DNA of 46,503 nucleotides from Myxococcales bacterium (GTDB taxonomy: Bacteria; Myxococcota_A; Polyangia; Polyangiales; Polyangiaceae), in the NCBI GenBank assembly GCA_025355005.1, contig JANXLV010000373.1:1-46503 (forward strand), written 5' to 3'. The position numbers and the translations under genes are program-made. The notes beneath the pieces were generated by a model. That model was not told the DNA's origin and ran no database searches. It saw only the letters and a program-made list of their open reading frames with translations. Position 1 is the stretch's first letter. Each line of letters begins with the position of its first letter. Positions 35,257 through 43,620 of the stretch are shown here, piece by piece.

Positions 35257-37143
35257 TCAGTAGTCCTGCGCCTGCGCGTCCTCGATCGCATCGGAGCGGC
35301 GGGGACGCAGGTTGCAGGAGAGGATCTGCTTGCGAACGCGCACCGCGTCCGGGGTGACCTCCACGAGCTCGTCGGCGTCGATCCACTCCATCGCGGTCTC
35401 GATGTTGAGGATCTTCGGCACCGCGAGGGCGACGTTCTCGTCCTTGCCGTGGTTGCGCACGTTGGAGAGCTTCTTCTCCTTGATGGCGTTCACGTCGGTG
35501 TCGTTCGGGCGGTTGTGCTCGCCGACGATCATGCCTTCGTAGACGTCCACGCCGGTGGAGAGGAAGAAGTTGCCGCGCGGTTGCAGGTGGTGGAGCGCGT
35601 ACGGCGACGTGACGCCTGCGCGGTCCGCGACGATGGCGCCGGTCATGCGCTTGGCCATCGTGCCGCCCCATGGCTCCCAGCCGTCGAACATGGTGTTGAG
35701 GAGGCCGGTGCCGCGTGTGGACGTGAGGAACTCACCGCGGAAGCCGATGAGGCCGCGCGACGGAATCCGGTACTCGAGGCGCGCACGCCCGTAGCCCGGG
35801 TTCGCCATCTTGACCATGCGGCCCTTCCGCTGCCCGAGGCGCTCCGTCACGACGCCGATGAACGACTCCGGCACGTCCACGACGACGAGCTCGTACGGCT
35901 CCTCGATGACGCCCTCATGCTGCCGCGTGATGACCTCGGGGTTGCCGAGCTGCATCTCGTAGCCTTCGCGCCGCATCGTCTCGACCAGGATGGCGAGCTG
36001 CAATTCGCCGCGTCCGAGGACCACGAACGTGTCAGGCGACTCGCTCTCTTCGAAGCGGAGGGCGAGGTTCTTGCGGACCTCGCGCTGGAGGCGCTCCTTC
36101 AGCTGGCGGCTCGTGAGGTACTTGGACGCCTTGCACTTGCCCGCGAACGGGCTCGTGTTGACGCCGATGCGCATCTTGATGGTCGGCTGCTCGACGATGA
36201 TGCGCGGAAGCGCGCGCGTCTCCCAGCCCGGGTCCACGTCGGTGATGGTGTCACCCACGAAGATGTCCTCGAGCCCGGCGATGGCGACGATCTCGCCTGC
36301 GGACGCTTCCTTGGTCGGGATGCGCGCGAGGCCTTCGAACGTCGCGAGCACCTTGATGGTGCCCTTGGTGACGGTGCCGTCCTTCACGATGCCGATGATC
36401 TGGTTCTCGCGAACAGTCCCGGCAACGACACGCCCGATCGCGAGCCGACCGATGTACTCGTCGTGGTCCAGGTTGTTCACGATGATCTGGAGCGGCGCCG
36501 TCTTGTCGCCAGCGGGCGCCGGGACCTTCTCGATGATCATCTCGAAGAGCGCAGACAGATCCTTCGACTCTTCTTCGAGGGTCGCCTTCGCGATGCCGAG
36601 CTTGCCGACCGCATAGAGCACGGGGAAGTCGACCTGCTCGTCGTTGGCTTCGAGATCGCAGAACAGATCGAAGACCTCGTTCAGGACGTCCCCGGGCCGT
36701 GCGTCGCTGCGATCAATCTTGTTGATGACCACGATGACGGGGAAGCCCAGGTCGAGGCCCTTCCGCAGCACGAAGCGTGTCTGGGGCAGGGGACCCTCGG
36801 CCGCGTCGACCAGGAGGATGATGGCGTCGGCCATGAGGAGCGTGCGCTCGACCTCGCCGCCGAAATCGGCGTGGCCTGGGGTGTCGACGACGTTGATCTT
36901 GTAAGCGTTTCCGTCCTTGCTCTTCCAGCGGACGCTCGTGTTTTTGGCCAGGATGGTGATACCGCGCTCCTTTTCGAGCGCGTTCGAGTCCATCATGCGA
37001 TCGGCGGTGACCTCGTTTTCACGGAACAGGCCAGATTGCTTCAACATATGGTCGACCAGTGTGGTCTTGCCATGGTCGACGTGGGCCACGATCGCGACGT
37101 TTCGGAGATTCCTGCCAGCGGGCGGTATAGACGGAGAAGCCAT
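35257..37143 (-). CDS. typA: Translational GTPase TypA/BipA
   Basis: 628 aa. It is a ribosome-binding GTPase that aids 50S assembly and growth under stress such as cold. The G motifs are AHVDHGKTTL, RGITIL, DTPGHADF and NKIDRSDARPGD. Domain II (ATFEGLARIPTKEASAGEIV region), domains III/V and the C-terminal BipA domain (GFRGEFLTSTRGTGLLN, KEKKLSNVR) are all present, at the normal length. The start is MASPSIPPAGRNLRN, slightly longer than E. coli BipA, with no strong ribosome site. The downstream lipase pair may be co-transcribed. Confidence 0.96.
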   Translation of the reverse strand: MASPSIPPAGRNLRNVAIVAHVDHGKTTLVDHMLKQSGLFRENEVTADRMMDSNALEKERGITILAKNTSVRWKSKDGNAYKINVVDTPGHADFGGEVERTLLMADAIILLVDAAEGPLPQTRFVLRKGLDLGFPVIVVINKIDRSDARPGDVLNEVFDLFCDLEANDEQVDFPVLYAVGKLGIAKATLEEESKDLSALFEMIIEKVPAPAGDKTAPLQIIVNNLDHDEYIGRLAIGRVVAGTVRENQIIGIVKDGTVTKGTIKVLATFEGLARIPTKEASAGEIVAIAGLEDIFVGDTITDVDPGWETRALPRIIVEQPTIKMRIGVNTSPFAGKCKASKYLTSRQLKERLQREVRKNLALRFEESESPDTFVVLGRGELQLAILVETMRREGYEMQLGNPEVITRQHEGVIEEPYELVVVDVPESFIGVVTERLGQRKGRMVKMANPGYGRARLEYRIPSRGLIGFRGEFLTSTRGTGLLNTMFDGWEPWGGTMAKRMTGAIVADRAGVTSPYALHHLQPRGNFFLSTGVDVYEGMIVGEHNRPNDTDVNAIKEKKLSNVRNHGKDENVALAVPKILNIETAMEWIDADELVEVTPDAVRVRKQILSCNLRPRRSDAIEDAQAQDY

Positions 37144-37281
37144 TTCGCCGCGGGCTACTAGCAGAAAACGCGAATCATGCGAGCAGTGTTCGCGAAAACC
37201 GTGCCGTGCGTGCCGTCATCGGACGCCCGAAAGCGACGGGTTCGGTTGACCTTCGGACGCGTTCTGGTTACGGCTCGTCCT

Positions 37282-37788
37282 ATGAGAACTGCCGCCAGAT
37301 GGGCCGGAATCGCCTGGTTTTCGCTCTGCGGTCTGGGCGGGTGCTCGTCGTCATCCACCTCAACCACGACGTCGGGCTACACGTTCCTCGATGCGGACTC
37401 CTTCTGCAGCTCTTACGTGACCAAGTGCGGGGGCTCCGGAACGGTCGCGAGCTGCCTCGAGACGGCGCGGGCGCTGCGGGTCAGCCAGTCGTGCGCGGAC
37501 AAGATGAAGGCGGCGTCCTGCGACGATCTCCTCGGCAAGGGCTCCGGCGGCACCGCGCTCTCCGATCTCTGCTTTCCGTCCTGCAACAAGAGCGGCACCG
37601 CGACGTGCGAGTCCGACAACCAGGCGCTCGACAGCTGCGGCAGCGACAGCCGCCTCAAGGTCTTCGATTGCACGAAGTCCTGCGCGGCGACAGGGGCGAC
37701 CTCCGGGAAGCCGAATTTCAGCAGCACCTGCGGCACCGACTACAAGACCGAGACGAGCACCCAGCCGATCTGCTGGTGCGTGAAGTAG
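37282..37788 (+). CDS. Cysteine-rich predicted lipoprotein, 168 aa
   Basis: From the ATG at 37282: signal RTAARWAGIAWFSLCGLGGC with lipobox LGGC (Cys about 21). The mature part has 14 more cysteines spread through 145 residues, which predicts up to seven disulfides in the periplasm or on the surface. No family is recognised; such domains are common in myxobacterial secreted proteins. TTGACC at 37246-37251 is a possible -35 box, though the -10 region is poor. A hairpin overlaps the stop codon. Divergent from typA (138 bp between starts). Confidence 0.82.
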   Translation: MRTAARWAGIAWFSLCGLGGCSSSSTSTTTSGYTFLDADSFCSSYVTKCGGSGTVASCLETARALRVSQSCADKMKAASCDDLLGKGSGGTALSDLCFPSCNKSGTATCESDNQALDSCGSDSRLKVFDCTKSCAATGATSGKPNFSSTCGTDYKTETSTQPICWCVK

Positions 37789-37804
37789 GACACACCTTGT
37801 GTCC
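37788..37804 (+). terminator. Hairpin at the lipoprotein stop codon (terminator-like)
   Basis: GGACACA (37788-37794) pairs perfectly with TGTGTCC (37798-37804) around a 3-nt loop. The stem begins at the last base of the TAG. No T tract follows, so it may be a Rho-independent end of weak type or a 3'-end stabiliser before the macroglobulin gene. Confidence 0.45.
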
Positions 37805-37884
37805 GCTTCGCCGCGGGCTGTCACACGCCAGGCGGTAATTTTCAGGGTCTTCGTCCGGCACGGGGTTTGGTATGTGCGAGGTCG

Positions 37885-40800
37885 ATGAAAAGATCTCTCG
37901 CCCTGGTTGGCCTCCTCGTCGCCGCGGTCAGCTGCCTCCCCGGAGCCCGCGCGCCCGACGTCACTGCGACGCGCACCCTGGACCTCGGCAAGGAGGGCGG
38001 CGGAAAGGCCCCGCGCGGTCCGTTCGACGTCGTGTTCGCGACGCCGCGCGGCAACGTGGAGGACGTGAGCGAGGTAAGCGTGGTCTTCAACAGACCGATG
38101 CGCGCGCTGGAGCTCGCCGGCGAGGAGAGCGCGCCGCCGATCACGATCACGAATGGCGCTGGACAGGCCCCGAAGGGCGCGTGGCGATGGATGGGTACCA
38201 GCGCGCTCATGTTCGCGCCGGAGAAGGCGCTGCCGCGCGCGACCACGTACGACGTCACCGTGAAGGAAGGCACGCGCGCGCTCGATGGCTCGGTGCTCGC
38301 GAAGGCCTACAAGTTCGACTTCGCGACACCGCGCCCGCAGCTCGTTCGCATGGACCCGGGCGAGGGCGCCACGCACCTCCTGCCCACGCAGACGTTCGAC
38401 CTGCGCATGAACCAGCCCGTCGATCTGAAGGAGATCGATCGCGCGGTCTCCATCACGGTCGACGCCGCGAACAAGTCCACCGACAAGACGATTCCGTTCG
38501 TCGCGTCGTATCCGAAGGCAGACGTGCTCACGCTCGTTCGGCTGACGCCGAAGACCCGGCTCCCGCTGGACTCCGCGATCGGCATCCGCGTCGACGCGAG
38601 CCTCCACGGGACGGAGGGCCCGCTGCCCATCGGCGGCTCCGTCGACAAGGGCATGCGCACGTACGGTCCGCTCACCGCGAACGGCGTCGAGTGCTACGCG
38701 AGCACGCCAGACAAGAAGTGCGCGGCGCGAGGCAGCTTCTCGATCCCGTTCTCGAACCGCGTGAGCCAGAAGGATGCCATCGCCCATCTGCGGATCGATC
38801 CGCCCGTGAAGGTCGATTTTCAGAAGTCCGAAAATGACTACAAAACGTCGTGGATGAGCCTGCCGGCGCGCTTCCGTCCGGCGTCGACGTACCGTGTGAC
38901 GGTGACCGCCGGATTGAAGGACGAGTACGGCCAGGCGCTCGCGAAGGACGCCACGTTCACCGTGCACACGGGTGACGAGTGGCCGAACGTCCAGATCGGC
39001 GTCTCCGGCAGCACGTTCGAGGCTGCTGGCGCGAAGCCCGTGCCGCTCGCGTCGATCAACACGCCGAGCTACGACCTCATGACCGGCGAGGTCGGCGAGG
39101 AGGACGTGGTCCGCATGATGACCGCGACCTCGTACGGCACGCCGTCGCAGTGGACCGTCGCCACGAGCGTCCCGAAGATCAAGATCGAGACGGTGCGCCC
39201 GCAGTCTGCGAAGAACTCGTTCGAGGTGAAGCGCATCGCCGTGGACAAGTCGCTGAAGAGCGGCAAGGGCGTCGCTCTACTTGGTGTCCGCTACGAACGC
39301 GGCGGTCGCACGCAGTCCGACGTGCGCGTGCTCGGCGTCACCGACCTTGGCATCAGCGCGAAAGAGAGCCGCTTCGGCAGCATGATCTGGGTCACGCGCC
39401 TCTCCGACGCGAAGCCCGTCAACGGCGCCAGCGTTCGCATCCGCGACAAAGACGGCAGCGTGAAGTTCAGCGGCACGACGAACGCCGACGGCCTCGTGAA
39501 CGTGCCCGCGGACAAGTACAGCCCGGGCAACTCGCAGTGGGACGGCGACGGCTCGTTCATCTTTGCGTCGCTCGGCGACGACATGGCGTTCCGCGGCGCG
39601 AACGAGCGGCTCGACAGCTGGCGCTACCAGCCCAACTCCGGGATTGACATGAGCGGCCGCATCGCGCCCGTCGGCATGATGTTCACGGATCGAGGCATTT
39701 ACAAGCTCGGCGAGACCATCCACGCGAAGAGCTTGTTCCGCATGCGCGAGCCCAAGGGCACGAGCTCACTCAGTGGCTCCAAGGTGAAGATCACCGCGGC
39801 CGACTCGAACGGGACCGAGTTCTTCACGAAGGAAGAGACGCTCGGCACCTTCGGTGAGATCGCGTTCGACGTACCGATCCCTGCCGACGCACGCCTCGGC
39901 GTCTTCAACCTGCGCGCGCAGGTGGAGAAGCAGAACGTGCTCGGCGACGAGTCGCAGGGCACCGCATCTGCGTCCGTGCAGGTCGCGGCCTACAAGCCCG
40001 CGGAGTTCAAGACGACAGTCGAAACCGACAAGACGTCCTACGTGCACGGCGACAAGGCTGGCTTCACGATGCGCGGCGACTATCTCTTTGGCGCCCCCAT
40101 GGGCGGCGCGCACGTCCGCTATACGGTGACGCGCCAGGTGACTGGATTCGCGCCGGCGAACACCGAAGGCTTCTCCACCGATGACGACGTGTATTCATGG
40201 GGCCTGCCCGAGCGCACCCAGCGCGGCGGGGCCTCGCAGTCCGGCCAGGGCGACCTCGACGGCAAGGGCTCGCTCTCCGCGGACACCCTGATCTCCGGCG
40301 CACCCACGACAAGCCCAGAGCTCCTGTCCGTGGAGGCCGAGGTCGAGGACGTCTCGCGTCAGACCATCGCGGGTCGCACGAGCGTCGTCGTTCACCCGGC
40401 GAGCGTGTACGCCGCGCTGAAGAGCGGGGACGACTTCTTCGTCGATGCGTCGAAGCCGCTGCCGTTCCAGGTGCTGGCTGTGGAGCCTTCTGGCAAGCGC
40501 CGCGTGGGTGAGTCCGTGCACGTGGAGCTGCTCCGCCGCTCGTGGAAGACGGTCACAGAGGCGAACGACGAGGACGTCGGGCACTACGTCTCCAAGCCGG
40601 TCGACGAGAAGGTCGGCGCCTGCGACGTGAAGAGCGACAAGGACGCCGTGTCCTGCCCGCTCACCGCGCCGGGCGCTGGCTACTTCATCATCCGCGCGAC
40701 CGTGAAGGACGCAAAGGGCAACGTGGCGGCCGCTTCTTCGTCCGTCTACGCAGTGGGCAGCGCGGACGCGATCGCGTGGGCCATGAGCGACGTATCCACG

Positions 40801-43620
40801 CTGGAGCTTGTCACCGACAAGAAGTCGTACGAGTCGGGGCAGACCGCGAAGATCCTCATCAAGAGCCCGTTCAAGGCAGCGCACGCGGTCATCACGCTCG
40901 AGCGCGCCGGCATCTACAAGACGTGGCAGAAGGACGTCGTAGGGCCCATGCCCGTAGTCGAGGTCCCGCTCACGGAGGACCTGCGGCCGAACGTGTTCGT
41001 CTCCGTCGAGCTGCTCCGCGGTCGCACCGAGCCGGCGCCTGCGCGCGGCATCGACCAGGGGCGTCCGCAGTTCCGTGTAGGATACACTGAATTGAAGATC
41101 AACCCGGAATCACGTCGTCTCGGGGTCACCGTCACGCCCACGAAGAAGAACTTCGGGCCGGGGGAGCAGGTGGAGGCTGACCTCCTCGTCAAGGATCGCG
41201 CTGGAAAAGGCGTGAAAACCGACGTCACGTTCTACGCCGTCGACGAGGGCGTGCTCATGCTCACGGGCTACACGACTCCCGATCCGCTCCCGACGTTCAT
41301 GGCTGCGCGTCCGCTCGCCGTCCTCGCGCTCGAGTCGCGCGACGGCCTCGCCCGCATCCTCAAGGTCGGCGGATTCTCCGGTGACGACAAGGGCGGCGAT
41401 GGTGGCGGCGGCGGTCCGACGACCTCACGCGAGGATTTCCGGTCCACCGCTGCGTTCCTGCCGAGCGTTCGCACGGGCGCCGACGGCAAGGCTCACGTGT
41501 CGTTCAAGCTTCCGGACAGCCTCACCACGTATCGGCTCATGGCTGTCGCCGCCGCAGAAGATGACCGCTTCGGGTTCGGCGACGCGCAGGTGGTGACGAG
41601 CCGCCCGTTGATGGCCCGCCCCGCGCTCCCGCGCTTCCTTCGTACGGGTGACAGCATGGACGCCGGCGTGATCATCTCCACGAAGAACCTGCCCGAAGGT
41701 GACGTGACCGTCGCGATCAAGGCAGAGGGCGCCACGCTGACGTCCGAGCCCACGAGGGTCGTTCACGTCCCCGCAAACGGCAACGTGGAGGTGCGCTTCG
41801 CGATCAAGGCGCCCACGACTGGCAGCATGAAGCTCCAGTTCTCCGCGAGCGGCATGGGCCAGAAGGACGACGTCACGGTGACGCGCGCTGTGAAGATCCC
41901 GATGGTCGCGGAGGCTGTCGCTCTCTACGGCGACACGAAGGAGGCGACCGGCGAGCAGCTCGGGAACATGGCCAGCGTGCGTCCGGACTACGGCGGGCTG
42001 GAGGTGAAGCTCAGCTCCTCGGCGCTCGTGGGCCTGGACAGCGGCGTGCAATCGCTCATCGAGTACCCGTATGGCTGCGCGGAGCAGCTGACGAGCCGCA
42101 TCGTGCCGCTCGTCGCGCTCAGCGGCATCGCGAACGACTACGGCATCAAGCTGCCAGAGGATCTGAAGCCCGTCATCGAGAAGGCGCTGCGCAAGGCGAT
42201 CCTCGATCAGCAAGAGGGCGGCGGGTTCGGCTACTGGCCCGACTCCCAGCACCCGAGCCCGTGGCTCACGGCCTACGTCCTCTGGGGTCTCTACCTGGCA
42301 GAGCAAGGCGGCTATCACATCCCTGAGGAGGTCATCCCGCGCGCGCTGTCGTACCTTCGCGCGAACCTCGCGCAGATGGAGCGCGATGACATCTCGCGCG
42401 TGTCTGGTGCGTTCGTGGTCGACGTGCTCGCCATGCTCGGCAAGCCCGACGCGGGCTACATGTCGCGCCTCTACGACAGCCGGGAAAAGTTGCCGATCTT
42501 CGCTAAGGCCTGGCTCGCACATGCGATCGCCATCTCCGCGCAGAAGACCGGCGAGAGCCGCGCGTCATGGGAGCCGCGCACGAAGGAGCTGCTTCGCACC
42601 TTCGAGCAGAATCTCCGCGTCACGCCGACCGGCGCGATCGTGACGGAGAACGTCGGGGACAAGTACGCAGTCGTGCTGGACTCCGACGCGCGCACCACGG
42701 GCCTTGTCATTCGCGCGATCACCGCCATCGACAAGGAGCACGTGCTCCTGCCGCGGCTCGTGAAGGGGCTCCTTGCAGAGCGCAAGGGCGGCACGTGGCG
42801 CACCACGCAGGAGACGGCCTGGGCGCTGGTGTCCATGGGCGAGTACGCAAAGGCCGTGGAGAACGAGGCGCCGAACTTCAAGGCGCGCGTGTTCTACGCG
42901 GGAAAAGAGGCGTTCGAGGCGGAGTTCCGCGCGAAGACCGTGCACAGCGAGACCACGAAGATCTCCATGAAGGACCTTCTGTCCGGCGGTACGGGCGGCG
43001 GTACGCTTGCGTTCGACAAGGACGGCCCGGGGCGGCTCTTCTACGAGGCACGCCTCCGCTACTCCAAGACGGAGCTCCCGAAGGACGGCCTGGACCGCGG
43101 CTTCTTCGTGAAGAAGTACATGCGCAGCGTGAAGCCCGAGGGGCTCTTCGACGCGATGCGTACGCTGCCACACGACACGATGGTCTCAGCGCAGGCCGGT
43201 GACATGGTGCTCGTGGACCTCATCGTGGTGACCGCAGATCCGCGCGAGCAGGTCGTCATCGACGATCCGCTTCCCGCCGGCCTGGAGCCGGTGCAGACGA
43301 ACCTGGCGACGACCGCGCGCTCGCTGAACATGACGGAGTCGGGCGGCGACGGCGACCAGTCCGACCAGGACAAGACCACCGACGACGAAATCGCGAACGG
43401 TCGCGGCTTTGGCTACGCGTGGTACCACCGCGAATTCGACGACGACAAGGTGCTCACGTTCGTCGATCACATGGCCGCGGGCATGTACCACTACCGGTAC
43501 CTCGCGCGCGCCACCACGGTTGGCAACTTCTCCATGCCGCCCACGAAGGCCGAGTGCATGTACGAGCCCGAGACCTTCGGGCGCACGGGCGGCACGGCCT
43601 ACGAGGTGAAGTCAAAGTGA
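37885..43620 (+). CDS. Bacterial alpha-2-macroglobulin (thioester protease trap) lipoprotein
   Basis: 1911 aa from the ATG at 37885. Lipoprotein signal with lipobox AVSC (Cys about 16), placing it in the periplasm. Macroglobulin-type beta domains fill the first 1100 residues. A Gly-rich loop (GGDGGGGGPTTS) occurs near 1170, just before the A2M family segment. The thioester motif is YGCAEQL (Cys1398 to Gln1401), at which the Cys-Gln bond forms and covalently traps attacking proteases. The toroid domain (GGGFGYWPDS) and the receptor-binding-like C-terminal domain follow. Such proteins are thought to guard the periplasm when the outer membrane is breached, with PBP1C repairing peptidoglycan. The stop overlaps pbpC (GTGA). 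For a predatory lineage it may defend against its own or prey proteases. Confidence 0.95.
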   Translation: MKRSLALVGLLVAAVSCLPGARAPDVTATRTLDLGKEGGGKAPRGPFDVVFATPRGNVEDVSEVSVVFNRPMRALELAGEESAPPITITNGAGQAPKGAWRWMGTSALMFAPEKALPRATTYDVTVKEGTRALDGSVLAKAYKFDFATPRPQLVRMDPGEGATHLLPTQTFDLRMNQPVDLKEIDRAVSITVDAANKSTDKTIPFVASYPKADVLTLVRLTPKTRLPLDSAIGIRVDASLHGTEGPLPIGGSVDKGMRTYGPLTANGVECYASTPDKKCAARGSFSIPFSNRVSQKDAIAHLRIDPPVKVDFQKSENDYKTSWMSLPARFRPASTYRVTVTAGLKDEYGQALAKDATFTVHTGDEWPNVQIGVSGSTFEAAGAKPVPLASINTPSYDLMTGEVGEEDVVRMMTATSYGTPSQWTVATSVPKIKIETVRPQSAKNSFEVKRIAVDKSLKSGKGVALLGVRYERGGRTQSDVRVLGVTDLGISAKESRFGSMIWVTRLSDAKPVNGASVRIRDKDGSVKFSGTTNADGLVNVPADKYSPGNSQWDGDGSFIFASLGDDMAFRGANERLDSWRYQPNSGIDMSGRIAPVGMMFTDRGIYKLGETIHAKSLFRMREPKGTSSLSGSKVKITAADSNGTEFFTKEETLGTFGEIAFDVPIPADARLGVFNLRAQVEKQNVLGDESQGTASASVQVAAYKPAEFKTTVETDKTSYVHGDKAGFTMRGDYLFGAPMGGAHVRYTVTRQVTGFAPANTEGFSTDDDVYSWGLPERTQRGGASQSGQGDLDGKGSLSADTLISGAPTTSPELLSVEAEVEDVSRQTIAGRTSVVVHPASVYAALKSGDDFFVDASKPLPFQVLAVEPSGKRRVGESVHVELLRRSWKTVTEANDEDVGHYVSKPVDEKVGACDVKSDKDAVSCPLTAPGAGYFIIRATVKDAKGNVAAASSSVYAVGSADAIAWAMSDVSTLELVTDKKSYESGQTAKILIKSPFKAAHAVITLERAGIYKTWQKDVVGPMPVVEVPLTEDLRPNVFVSVELLRGRTEPAPARGIDQGRPQFRVGYTELKINPESRRLGVTVTPTKKNFGPGEQVEADLLVKDRAGKGVKTDVTFYAVDEGVLMLTGYTTPDPLPTFMAARPLAVLALESRDGLARILKVGGFSGDDKGGDGGGGGPTTSREDFRSTAAFLPSVRTGADGKAHVSFKLPDSLTTYRLMAVAAAEDDRFGFGDAQVVTSRPLMARPALPRFLRTGDSMDAGVIISTKNLPEGDVTVAIKAEGATLTSEPTRVVHVPANGNVEVRFAIKAPTTGSMKLQFSASGMGQKDDVTVTRAVKIPMVAEAVALYGDTKEATGEQLGNMASVRPDYGGLEVKLSSSALVGLDSGVQSLIEYPYGCAEQLTSRIVPLVALSGIANDYGIKLPEDLKPVIEKALRKAILDQQEGGGFGYWPDSQHPSPWLTAYVLWGLYLAEQGGYHIPEEVIPRALSYLRANLAQMERDDISRVSGAFVVDVLAMLGKPDAGYMSRLYDSREKLPIFAKAWLAHAIAISAQKTGESRASWEPRTKELLRTFEQNLRVTPTGAIVTENVGDKYAVVLDSDARTTGLVIRAITAIDKEHVLLPRLVKGLLAERKGGTWRTTQETAWALVSMGEYAKAVENEAPNFKARVFYAGKEAFEAEFRAKTVHSETTKISMKDLLSGGTGGGTLAFDKDGPGRLFYEARLRYSKTELPKDGLDRGFFVKKYMRSVKPEGLFDAMRTLPHDTMVSAQAGDMVLVDLIVVTADPREQVVIDDPLPAGLEPVQTNLATTARSLNMTESGGDGDQSDQDKTTDDEIANGRGFGYAWYHREFDDDKVLTFVDHMAAGMYHYRYLARATTVGNFSMPPTKAECMYEPETFGRTGGTAYEVKSK

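Noticed and set aside
35449..37161. 570-codon plus-strand open frame
   Set aside because: It lies wholly opposite typA, whose motifs are complete, and has shadow-type composition.
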